From Blastomyces gilchristii SLH14081 (taxonomy: Eukaryota > Ascomycota > Eurotiomycetes > Onygenales > Ajellomycetaceae): a stretch of DNA of 64,000 nucleotides. Of the stretch, positions 48,806 to 59,598 are shown in pieces. The position numbers and the translations under genes are program-made. The notes below the pieces were generated by a model, which was not told the DNA's origin, searched no databases, and saw only the letters and a program-made list of their open reading frames with translations. Location of the stretch: NCBI RefSeq assembly GCF_000003855.2, contig NW_003101679.1, forward strand, positions 3,055,558-3,119,557, written 5' to 3'. The stretch's first letter is position 1, and each line of letters begins with the position of its first letter.

Positions 48806-49900
48806 TTAAAACATTGCTAATGTGATTTGTATCTTCTCTAAATAATAATAATAATTTCATGATATTTAATAAATAAACAAATCAGTCACATCACTGAATA
48901 TGATACAGAATATTAGAATATAATAAAGTTCAATATATAAGATAACTATTCAGACTCTTTGATTGTATCAGATAATTGATCATTGAGTGTAACACTCTAA
49001 TTGAGAAAAGATTCAGACATTGAAACTTTCTGATATGAAGTGAACTTAGTTAAAATATGTGATTAATTTACTATTTCAGTTTTATAAGATAATAAAGACA
49101 GTCTCAATCACTTATACATTAATGCTGCAGTCAGTCTGATAAGTGTATAACAGTTTATTTACTTATCTTGAGAAGCAGTTGAATCACTTAAAAAGAAATT
49201 CAGTCTGAGATAATATTATAGCACAGGCTATTATTACTGTAAGAAATAAACTAGTATATTACTACACTAAAACTGAACAATCTTTTACAGAGTACTATAC
49301 TGTAGTAGCTCTACTAAATCTCTTCTATTAAGTTAATATCTACACTTCTCAAGATTGAATAGAGAAGAAATGAGACTTATATATCAAATTAGTCTGAGAC
49401 TACTACAATATTAACTATCAGAGATTTGAATGAGCAGATATTAAAGATATGAAGACAGTGAAATACAATTCTCTAGTAAGTAATAATCTTTGATAATACT
49501 TTATATTACATAGAACTATAATACTAACTTTGAAACAGAACTTATATATATTAATTACAACTGAAAATGAGATAAAACTATATACTTATAAAACTAAATT
49601 TGACTGCTATCTTCAAGATGATCTGATTTATTTACATATCAAATCAATTCTAGAGTTATGAAAAATTATTAAGAGTATATATTCAACTGCTGCACTGATA
49701 ACATGTGATATTCTGACAATTTTATCAACAGAGATGAGAATAGAGTGAAAGTTCAACTCAAGCTGAGATATTTATTACTATCACTGAGAAAAATTATAAG
49801 AAAAAATAATCAAGAAACTTATAATTGTAAAATATGAAATTATCAGACAGTTTAATATCTCTGATCACAGTATATCAGAGAAGTGTAGTTTTCATGAGAA
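48806..49900 (+). pseudogene. hAT transposase, C-terminal part with dimerisation domain
   Basis: Continues the transposase interrupted at 24069. At about 49245-49320 one frame gives LVYYYTKTEQSFTEYYTVVALLN, matching the segment before the C-terminal domain (lekYY...AllLdP). The hAT dimerisation domain is at about 49590-49790: YLQDD, then DILTILST, then IE-stop-KFNSS and DIYYYH, matching the family pattern DiLtIpaTSaxvERxFS. Here Arg or Gln/Trp codons have become stops. Frame changes and stops show that it is inactive. Confidence 0.8.
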
Positions 49901-50263
49901 AGTGAAGAATAAACTTATACAAGAATGTATTTAGTTATTTCATAAATGTTATCAATAATTATTATCAAATTCTGATTATATAAGTAATCACTGAATAAAC
50001 TGAATGAGACTGAATTTGATCTTCAGTCTCAGTCTCATTCTGATTTTGAAAGAATGATTATCTTTCACAGTTTATTCTGAGAAATTACTTCTATTTCACT
50101 GTTCTTGCATTAAATCTAGTCATTTTTCATGCCATTCCTCTCAGAAATGGTTCATTTTCAGATTTTTTTAATACTTAGTCCTGGTGAGACTCACATCAAG
50201 AAATGTATGAAACCAGATTAAATGAGATTAAATGTGAAATTCATGATCCCGCTGAATAGTCTA
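49901..50263 (+). other. hAT right subterminal region
   Basis: Non-coding right end. The last ~100 bases (from ttagtcctgg near 50177) match the right end of the 506-bp MITEs, and it finishes AGTCTA at the duplication gagatgag. Confidence 0.75.
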
Positions 50264-51310
50264 GAGATGAGCATGTGATCTGTATATTCTTAAGATTTAA
50301 TCACATCAGATCTTCTATTTTATATTACTCAGCAAAGTCTCAGTGAATATTGATTTAATTCTCTTGATTTTATTTAGTACTTATCATAAAGGCTTCTGCT
50401 CAGTCATAGGCATTTTAGAGCTTTATTACTATATTATCGGTGATCTGAATCAGACTGCAAGAGTTCAGTATGAAATATATGATCTTTAGAAGATTCAACA
50501 TCTTCATGTAATAATTATATATAAGAAAGAACAGGCTTATATCTGTTGAAACAGCATCTCAGTCATTAATGACAACTTTAGTGTGTATAAGAAGATCATG
50601 TCAGTCATCTTATAAATAATTATAAAACTTATAAAGATAATTCTTCACTGTCTGAATTATTCATTCTGATATATTATTAGTCTCAGAGTGATAGACAGTT
50701 AATAAACAGTGTATAATCTTGAGAACTTGATAGATTCTTATTCAGAGAGTGCTTATGAATTAACAGTCTTGATCAGATACTATAGATCTCAGCAAGTTAT
50801 ATATCTGATAGAATGAACTCTGTAAGAAAACTTTAGTAACTTATTCAGTATTCATCTTATCATAAGATTTCAATATTACATCTTTACTCAATTAGTCAAT
50901 GATAATCAGAATATTCTTGCAACTCTTACTCTCAGAGAGATTAATAGTGAAGTTAATTACTACATCTCATCAGAGTCTATCAGAGATATTGAGTGATTTC
51001 AGTAGATCTTTTCTACAGTTCTTTTATAAGATAATGAAAGAATAATAGTTACAGTTTCAGACAAAACATCTGATACTGTTTAATATCTCAGATCAGTAGA
51101 ATGCTTGAGAGATTATTTAATACAGTTATTTATAATCTGAATGATCAGTTATATACAAATCATGCATCTCTTACATTATTCAAGTGTGTAAGAATTCAGA
51201 CTGAGAGACTCAGTATTATTCACAGAAGTACAGAGTATTATTATCATCAATTAAGCATTCTGAGATGTCAGTTCTTATATGTAGTTCTGAGAAAAATTAG
51301 AGTGCTTCTT
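50264..51310 (-). pseudogene. pol: gypsy-A pol, integrase region
   Basis: Minus-strand integrase remnant. The first catalytic region reads DVVINFTINLSESK then NILIIID (about 50975-50890; family form DFIxgLPxSxG...ILVVVDRLSK). TVYHSETNISE-like sequence (about 50700-50670) matches yHPQTDGQTER. KNIQ near 50300 is in the C-terminal domain just before the hAT. Upstream (51100-51310) is the zinc-binding/RNase H connection. The remaining C-terminus is at 2458-2603. Stops throughout. Confidence 0.8.
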
Positions 51311-51320
51311 AATATACAGC

Positions 51321-53713
51321 TTTATTATTATTATTATTATTATTATTCTTCAATTATAAATGTATGCAGTCAGAGACTATGACATCTACCTGAGAACTAA
51401 AAGTTCTCAGGGTTTTTCTAATATCTATAGAGTTAACTATTATACATTTATCAATTTCAGATATGCAAAATCAGAAAATTCCAGCTTAGAATATAAAAAC
51501 TCTTTACAAATTACAGTATTTTAACACCTTCTGATACTTTGAAATCATTTGAAAATATCATGACAAAAGAAACAAGAACATACTCTTAAAAATAGACACA
51601 TTAAATAAGTAGATAGAAAAGAACAGAAAAGAAAAGAAAAAAGTACAGTAAAGAGAGACTATATCAAAACAAAGTTGTTAAAAGATAGTGTATAGCTGTT
51701 TTAACAGACTATATCTGATCAATTTCCATCTCTTCATATTCAGATATTTCTGAATTCAGCTATTTTCTTATAGCTGCTTGAGTTTCTGATAGAAAGTCTA
51801 TTAAGTATTTAATTCCTGTTTCAGTTGAGAATAAGAATCTTATATTTAATTGATTTAAATCATACTTCTCTTTCAATCTGGCTCTGAGACTATTGTATAA
51901 TGCACAGTGTATTACAATATACTCAGAATTTTCATTTACATTGCAGAATGAGCATTCTATTGAATCAAATCTATCATCAAATCTTTGTATATAAGATTTG
52001 AAATAACCATGTTCTAGTTTCAGCTGAATTATAGATGAGAATATTTTCTTCTTATATTGAATTAAACAAGATTTTCACTTAGATTTTATTTCAAATTCTG
52101 AATAATATATACTCTTCTTTTATTTCTGTCAGCTTTTATTTCATTTATCTAAACAAGATTCTTTTATCTTTCTCTTTATAAAAGATCAGAACACTGTTTT
52201 TTGAATAGATCTGCTTAATTCTGAACTCTTTTTTGCAGCTGAATCAGTCAATTCATTGTCATGAATATTTATATTAGCAGAAACTTAGTGTAGATGAATT
52301 ATCAGTTTTGATATTCTTCTCTTTTGAATTTTCAAATCAGAATTTAAAATCAGTTCAAGATTCATTTGATCATTATGAATCTGCCTATTTCTAAGTCTTT
52401 TTAAAGCAGCTTGACTATCAGAGAATATTCATGTCTCTTTCAAACTATTTCCTCTTTTGTGAGATTTTATTTCAATGAGTTTGAAAGCTTTCACTATTAC
52501 AAATAGTTCAGCATCAAAGACTTCAGATTCACAGCCTAAATTTCAGAAATCTGAGATAAAATTGATATTATCTTCAGTATAAGTAATGTCTGTATCTCAT
52601 TTATTCAGATTCTCATTTTTTGAGTCATCTGAGTAAATCAGAATAGAGTCTTTTATAATGATTGTAGAGATCTTCTTTAAATACTGTTTATATTCTCTCT
52701 CTTTAGATAGTTCACTTATTTGCAAGTCTATGAGAGATTCAAGCTTTTCTCTCCAGAGAGATATCTTCTCATGAGCAACTTTCTCAACATTTAATAAAGA
52801 AAATTGATTTTTAATCAGTGAATATAGTCTATATAGTTGAGAGAGCATTTTCTTTGAAGAATTATTTTCATTTCAATCAAGAAATCTATTTCAATTCAGT
52901 TCATTTCCTGAGTTGATTGATGAAAATGAAGAAGAGACTCTTTCTCTGATTATATGATTTAAGCTTATCTTTATAACTCTCAGAGCATAGTTCATACAGG
53001 TCTTTTCAAATCTAATAGCAGGAGAAGAAATTGAAGCTTCAATTTTCATTACTTTAATAGAAGATGATTTAAATACTCTCAGAATTCTTCACAGAGCTCT
53101 GTTTTACAGACTTTGAAATAGTTCAGTGAAATTTCCTTGATTATTTCATCAAACTTGAACTTTATAATCAGCTACTGAGGTGATACAGGCTATGTATAAC
53201 TGTCTCATAGTCTGAAAAGATAGATCTCTCTCTGTATTTAATAGTCTGATTATGCTATTCACTAGTCTTTCTGCCTTGATAGTTCTTTGTTGAATATGAT
53301 ATTTAAAATTCAACTTGGAGTTTAATCATACTTCTAATCATTTGACATTCAAACTGGGTTTAATCTCTTTATTTAAAAGAGTTAGACATAGTTCTCTCTC
53401 ATTGAATCTAGAAAAGAAATGAATCAACTCAGTTTTATTCATATCAAATTGAATTTAATTGATATCTGCTCTAATAAAGACTTTCTTTACTGCTTTTTCA
53501 ATCACTTCTAAATTCTCTTTGATTGTTTTTGAACTGTAGACTAGACCAATATCAGTCACATAGCTTGAAGATCTCACTATTTTCATGTCTCTATTCTTGA
53601 ATAGATATGCAGTGTATATTGCAAATAAAATGAGTGAGATTGAAAATTCTTGCGGTACTTCTATTTTTATCTCAGTCTTATCTTGTTTCATTTCATCAAA
53701 GAATAGTTGTATG
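51321..53713 (-). mobile_element. 5'-truncated LINE, copy E3
   Basis: Inserted in gypsy-A between the RNase H and integrase-coding regions. The AAT tail is at 51321-51347. The duplication is about 11 bp, aatatacagct versus aatatactgct (51311-51321 and 53714-53724), with one mismatch. It retains the last ~2.4 kb of the LINE, from the middle of RT. Confidence 0.88.
51709..53713 (-). pseudogene. LINE E3 ORF2 fragment: RT, RNase H, zinc tail
   Basis: Begins in RT at about 53691 (VPQEFSISLILFAIYTAYLF, the PQGSxLSP-type motif region). The active site reads YVTD where YVDD is expected (about 53560). RNase H follows at about 52680-52240 (IYSDDSK, DAELFVI, FSDSQAA, NELADSAAKK), then the zinc tail near 51940 and stop TAG 51709-51711. 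Inactive through many stops. Confidence 0.84.
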
Positions 53714-53724
53714 AATATACTGCT

Positions 53725-54983
53725 TCAGTGAGTGCTTGAAGAAGTTTGTCAGTTTGAGCTGTTATATATCACAATTCATTCAGTGTAGATTCAGAAGAAG
53801 AGAGTATTCTAATCAGAGAAGCATGTATAATATCATGAGTCATTTCATTATGATTAACTAGTATCTTCAGATTCAAGAGTCAGTGCTCTCAGTTCATTCA
53901 GTAGATGTCTATTATATTGAAAGGTATATCTTACTCTTGTTATAAGAGAGTATCTATCATTGAGTTCTAACTGTTAGAGTGATAGTGTATAGTGAAATAA
54001 AAATAGCTTAATAGCTTGAATCATTGCATCTGACATTCAGTAAGCTTGCAGATGATTATAAAATGTCTGAGATTCTTATAATCTGTAATTATCTCAAATT
54101 TAGAGACACTTCAGAGTTCAGAGTCTCATTCTTCTAGATAGTATACTATTGTAAGAAGTTTCTTGTCATAGATCTCATAGTTGTATTCAGTGAGACTCAG
54201 TTTCTTAGATATGAAGATGTATAATTATAAGATATCTTTATCATTATATTGTAATATAGCTCTCTCTGTACTATAGCTAGAGAAGTCAGCTTTAACAACT
54301 GTTTCATAATCAGAATCAAATATTATTAGCAGAGAGGTATTAATTCACATCTTCTTTATTTATATAAATGCAGCTTCAGTGTTCACTGATTATTGAAATA
54401 CTGAGTTCTTCTTAATAAGTTCTGTAAGTAATCTTATAATATCTGAGAAGTTTCATATAAATTGCTGATAGAAGTTAGTAAATCTGATAAAGCTTCATAT
54501 ACTCTTCACAGTATGTGATGCTTCTCATTCAAGAATGACAAAGATCTTCTCAGAATTCATTCAGATTTTCTTATCAGCTTCTATGATAAAACCTAGATAT
54601 TTCATACTCTTGACTTTAAAATCACACTTATCAATATCTATTAATAGTTCTGCTTCTTATAATCATTGTAATACTCTTTATATATACTCTTGAGCTTCCT
54701 TTCTAAACTCATCAGTAAAGATGAGAATGTTATTGAAATAAGCAGATATAAACTCATTAAGAAAATCTCAGAGTGTTTAGTTAATATACTTCTGAAATAT
54801 ACTGAGAGTGTTAGCTAATTCAAAAGATGTGACTACTCATTCAAAGAGATTATATTGTGTTTAAAATACTGTAAGTCACTCATCTTCTTCAGTGATACAG
54901 ATCTTATGAAATATAGTGATAATATCTAGCTTTGTAAATTATTGAGCTTGTATGATATGAGCTAGAGTTTCATTGATAAGAGA
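53725..54983 (-). pseudogene. pol: gypsy-A pol, RT and RNase H region
   Basis: Minus-strand RT remnant: VVTSFELANTLSIFQKYIN, then AYFNNILIFTDEF (about 54745-54700; the catalytic YLDD motif altered to YFNN), then LLIDIDKCDFKVKSMKYLGF. This is typical of a fungal gypsy RT. RNase H follows leftwards to 53725. The N-terminal RT, protease and gag should lie to the right but are missing: gypsy-B3 starts at 54989 and no gypsy-A sequence is found beyond it. Confidence 0.83.
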
Positions 54984-54988
54984 TAAAG

Positions 54989-55246
54989 TGTAAGAATAAG
55001 TACTTACAGACGATTATTCAGATGTTTGCAGCTTGACATGATATGTATTAATAGCTACTAGAAGTATTCACTGTAGAAAGACAAAATGTAGAGATTAAAT
55101 GTATAATAGTATTTATACTGAGTTATAAATAGTATTTATAAACTTCAGTCTATATAGTTATATGTAGTTAAGAGCTGCTAACTCTATTAATTATATAAGA
55201 GATAGAAATAGAGATAAAGAATCTGTAAGAAGTGAGATTTCTTATA
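54989..55246 (-). repeat. gypsy-B3 3' LTR
   Basis: 258 bases. The right end has decayed to TTCTTATA, and the GC-rich core seen at 44376 is now AT-rich, for example ttaagagctgctaactc. Confidence 0.9.
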
Positions 55247-55483
55247 TACTCTCTTCTCTCTAAAACTTTATTCATGAAGTCTTTTACTGAGTGATTTCAT
55301 AGAATCAGACTCAGCACTGCAGTGATACTTACTAAAAATTCTTCACATCTATAAAAAATCTTAGTGAGGAAAAATCTCTTATGACTATAAAGAAAAAAGA
55401 GTCTGTCACTCAGTTTCTTATTTTACAAGATTCTTTATAACCTGCAGATCTTTCTCTAACTATTATACAGATTCATCTTACAT

Positions 55484-55859
55484 TTTAGTCTCAGTGACTG
55501 AATGGTTAATATGGCCACCCGGTAGCACCTTGACGTGGAAAATCAAGATGTGTGAGTTTGAAACTCGCAGGGAATACATTAAATTCAGAACTCAAGCACC
55601 TCAGATTTCTAATAAATACAGAGGTGTACAAATCACTTTAACAAATTGCTCTATGTTTCTGAAATGAAAAGTTATTATTGTATGTATTTAATTGTCACTT
55701 CTTTGTATTTTCTATGTTCATATTATCTTGACATGATCTCAACATCTGTATTTCCTTCTGTATAATCAATACTTAACCTGTATTTAACATCACACAAGGA
55801 CTCATTATAAGCTCCGCTTGTACATAAGTATAATGAAAGAATAATAATAATAATCATCA
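55484..55859 (+). mobile_element. SINE copy 2
   Basis: 376-bp tRNA-derived SINE in gypsy-B3 with an 11-bp duplication tcatcttacat (55473-55483 and 55860-55870) and an AAT/ATC tail. The head has a box A-like motif (about 55499-55510) and a box B (gtttgaaac, near 55556) whose CG has become TG. Confidence 0.93.
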
Positions 55860-55998
55860 TCATCTTACATCTTTTATACTGAAGAATTTCAGTTAACTCT
55901 CAATTATTTTTCCAAGATTTTTATATAACTGTTACACAGATTTATTCTGCAGATGAATTACTTTCTATAAGATTATCTCTGTTAAAGAGAAGTATTTA

Positions 55999-56504
55999 TA
56001 AACTGATTACGTAACTGTGTCTGAGATCAGAATCAGAATATTTGATGATCTCATTATCAATTCAACTGATCTCATTACACAGTTTTAACATTAGATAGTA
56101 GTCTTATACTGTCTCAGTGAGACTTACTGTCTACTCTTATCACATTGTTCAAATGAGACCATGATTTCCACTTCTCAATTTAAATTATTTTTATTACTTT
56201 AAATGACTTTAAATCTTATTTGAGCATTATCAAAAAGTGTTACTTTTTAAAAAATTAAAAATAGTTTAAAAAAAACCTTAAAATGTCTAAAAATAGTAAC
56301 TTTATGCTAAGAATGAAACTAAATGAAATTAAATGAGATCACTTTCTTAATTTTTCTAAGTCATGATCTCATTTTGAGATCTGATATATAGTCACTTTGC
56401 ATGTTTTTTTATTGATTAGTCCCAGCAGAATTCATACTAAGAAATGTATAAGATCAGATCAAATGAGATCAAGTATGAAATTCATGATCTCAGCGGCCAG
56501 TCTA
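55999..56504 (+). mobile_element. 506-bp hAT MITE, copy 2
   Basis: Same length and sequence family as 1040-1545. The 8-bp duplication is agtattta/agtattca (55991-55998 and 56505-56512), one transition apart. The right end CGGCCAGTCTA is intact; the left end is mutated (TAAACTGATTA). Inserted in gypsy-B3. Confidence 0.92.
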
Positions 56505-56924
56505 AGTATTCATGAGTTAATCTTTTACTTATTCTTACAAATTATTATTCTTTGACACTGTAAAGTTGTAAGAAAATTTTTCATTCTTTTATCAACTTTG
56601 TAAAAATGTAGAATTAAGATATTCACAGTCTGTAATCACTCTTTATAGTTATATAGAAAGATTTAAATCTGCAATTTATAATTATTCTTTATTTATTAGA
56701 GTAATCTGACTATTTTATGAAATTACTTATAGTGTAAATAAATCTCTTTAGAGTAGTATAAATATCTCAGATCTGTCTATGAAATTTTATCTTCTTTTCT
56801 AATTTTCTGTAACAGCTCTTATTTCTATAAACTATTAGTATTCTCATTCATCTGCAAAGTGTTTTCACTCAGATAACAGAGAGAGTGTATTTCTAACAAT
56901 GTCTGTGTATTGATTCAAGAACTT

Positions 56925-57300
56925 AGCCGCGGTGGCTGAATAATTAATGCGGCCACTCAGTAGCACCTTGATGTGGGAAATCAAGGTGTATGAGTTTGAA
57001 ACCCGCAGAGAATACATTAAATCTGAAACTCAAGCACCTCAGGTTTCTAATAAATACAGAGATGTATAAATTGCTTCAATAAAATTGCTCTATGTTTCTG
57101 AGCTGAGAAGTTATTATTGTATGTATCTAATTGTCACTTCTTTGTATTTTTCTATGTTCTGTTATCTTGGCATGATCTCAACACCTGTATTTCCTTCTGT
57201 ATAATTAACACTTAATCTGTATTTAACATTATATAAGAACTCATTATAAGCTCTGCTTGCATATGAGTATAATGAAAGAATAATAATAATAATAATAATA
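56925..57300 (+). mobile_element. SINE copy 3
   Basis: 376-bp SINE in gypsy-B3 with a perfect 12-bp duplication attcaagaactt (56913-56924 and 57301-57312) and an AAT tail. The box A-like motif is at about 56933-56943 and box B at about 56994-57002. Confidence 0.94.
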
Positions 57301-58297
57301 ATTCAAGAACTTCTCAAGAATAAAAAACTTTTCAATTTTAATATTTTTATAAATAATGTTTAATTACTGTTAAGCTTCTTATAAGTGTCTCTGTAACTTC
57401 TCTGATTACTTTTTATCAGCTGATGAAGCAGAGATATTATTATCTATAACAGAGTCTTCATCTCTCTCAGATCTGTTACTGCACTCAATCTTCAGATCAG
57501 TGATTAATTCTGTGTCTTTCTCAGACTAGTCTCTAACTCTCAGTAGTATAGTTCTGCTCTTTACTATAAGTCTTCTTATAAGTAATTTCTACACACTCTA
57601 GTTAACAGTTTCTACAAAGCTTCTAATACTGTTAGTACTCTCTGTAGCTCTGCAGGTCTACAATCACTCTCTTTCTATTCACACAATCTCTGATCAGATA
57701 TATGTAAATATATCTAGATTTTCTATTAACAGTTCTTATACTACAGTGTATTTTCACAATTCTGATATTAATAGAAGATGAGTTTCTGAGTATCTGTAAA
57801 ATTCAGATAATCAAGATAATATAAATACTATAAATTTATAACAGAAGTTAATTTAAGTAGATAAGCTCTCTCTCTACATTTCAATAATTTCTGAGCTGAA
57901 TACTTCAGTACAACTGAGAAAGTGAATACAGCTTTGTAAGAAATATCTGATAATATATATAGATAATCAGTCTTCAAGATTCTGCTATAACTGTATACAC
58001 TTTGATGTTCAGCTCTTTTGAAGTCTATATATTTTTAACAGTTTTTATATCAAATGCAATAATTATCTGTGTCATAGATATGATACTCTCTACTTCTTTA
58101 AAGAGAGAAATTAATAGTCACAGAGAGATTAAGTATCATAGATATTAAGAATATAAGTGTGAATTTTCTTTGTTTTTTCTTGTTTTTTCTTTATTAATCT
58201 CTAAATTATATTTACAGCTCTGTTTTTGTTTTTCTTTATTTTTATCTTTAATAATAACATGATTTCTCCTTCTCTTTGTATACACTGCAGACTATGC

Positions 58298-58598
58298 TGA
58301 AAATATATATAGAAAATTATATATAAAAATATACAGCTAATTCTGTGATATTTATTAAGCTTAATAACTCACTTAGAATATGAAATCTTGAGTGAAGACA
58401 GATTCAGTGAGCAAGCAGTCATTAAATTAGTAAAGCTTATAATATAATCAGATTTCTTCAGCAGTGAATTCATAAGCACTCTGACAGAGCTCTGAAAACA
58501 TAATTTAATTACTCTTTGTAAAATCAAGAATCTACTTTTCTGATTAGAAAGATGATTTTTGAATTCTTCAGTCTTTTTCTTATTTAACTATGATTACT
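58298..58598. other. unassigned AT-rich segment
   Basis: Between the broken end of gypsy-B3 and LINE E4. On the minus strand a short open run (RFLILQRVIKLCFQSS, about 58530-58480) may continue the pogo transposase frame from 59599 across the LINE insertion, but the match is weak. Confidence 0.35.
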
Positions 58599-58610
58599 AC
58601 TGTACAGCAG

Positions 58611-59586
58611 AAGAATATCAAAGCTGATAATTCATCTGCACTGAGTTTCTGCTCATATGAATATTCATGACAATGAATTGGCTGATTCAGCTGCAAAAAA
58701 GAGTTCAGAATTAAGTAGATCTATTTAAAAAATTGTATCCTGGTCTTTTATAAAGAGAAAGATAAAAGAATCTTATTTAGACAAGTGAAATGAAAGCTGG
58801 CAGAAACAAAAGAAGAGTATACATTATTCAAGATTTGAAACAAAACTCAAGTAGAAATCTTGTTTAATCAAATGTAAAAAGAAAATATTCTCATCTATAA
58901 TACAGCTGAATCTAGAACATGGTCATTTCAAATCTTATATGCAAAGATTTGATGATAGATTTGATTCAATAGAATGCTCATTCTGCAATACAAATGAGAA
59001 TTCTAAGCATATTGTAATACACTATGCATTATACAATAGTCTCAGAGTCAGATTGAAAGAGAAGTATGATCTAAATCAATTAAATATGAGATTCTTATTC
59101 TCAACTGAGATAGGAATTAAATACTTAATAGACTTTCTATCAGAAACTTAAGCAGCTACAAGAAAATGGCTAAATTCAGAAATATCTGAATATGAAGAGG
59201 AGGAAATTGATCAGATATAGTCTGTTAAAACAGTTATATACTATCTTTTAATAATTTGTTTTATTACAGTCTCTATTTACTTTACTTTTCCTTTCTATTC
59301 TTTTCTATCTATCTATTTAATGTGTCTATCTTTAAGACTATGTTCTCTTTTCTTTTGTCATGATATTGTTAAATAGTTTCAAAGTATCAGAAGATGTTAA
59401 AATTTTGCAATTTGTAAACAGTTTTTATATTCTGAGCTGGAATTTTCTGATTTTGCATATCTGAAATTGGTGAATGTATAATAGTTAACTTTATAGATAT
59501 ATGAAAATTCCTGAGAACTAAAAGTTCTCAGATAGATGTCATAGTCTCTGACTGCATATATCTATAATTGAAGAATAATAATAATA
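58611..59586 (+). mobile_element. 5'-truncated LINE, copy E4, with ORF2 C-terminus
   Basis: Last ~976 bases of the LINE with duplication actgtacagcag/actgtacagtag (58599-58610 and 59587-59598) and an AAT tail. It begins inside RNase H (NELADSAAKK near 58673) and includes the zinc tail (CSFC near 58979) and the ORF2 stop TAG 59218-59220. Several stops precede it. Confidence 0.91.
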
Positions 59587-59598
59587 ACTGTACAGTAG

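Larger units (their letters stand above)
2612..50263 (+). mobile_element. hAT DNA transposon, expanded to 47.7 kb by nested insertions
   Basis: The left end starts TAGACTGACTG at 2612 and the right end finishes in AGTCTA at 50263. Both are flanked by gagatgag (2604-2611 and 50264-50271), an 8-bp hAT-type duplication. The element's own DNA is 2612-3590, 20749-24069 and 48806-50263, about 5.8 kb in all. The rest is gypsy-B1 and gypsy-C2 with their own insertions. The transposase is on the plus strand, split by gypsy-C2. The target was the integrase of gypsy-A. All coding capacity is lost to RIP-type transitions. The ends match the 506-bp MITEs. Confidence 0.87.
54989..58297 (-). mobile_element. 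gypsy-B3, 3' fragment with LTR and three small insertions
   Basis: The 3' LTR (54989-55246) plus about 1.76 kb of 3' region collinear with 37458-39195 of B2, interrupted by two SINEs and a MITE. It ends abruptly near 58297, at the position equivalent to the chromodomain end, with no pol, gag or 5' LTR. This is the most heavily mutated gypsy-B copy. The degenerate accessory ORF equivalent is at about 57340-57840. The outer flank on the left is taaag. Confidence 0.88.

Noticed and set aside
2604..50271. A giant cargo-carrying transposon (Starship-like)
   Set aside because: The interior is fully explained by nested known-type elements with their own duplications. There is no tyrosine-recombinase captain and there are no cargo genes.
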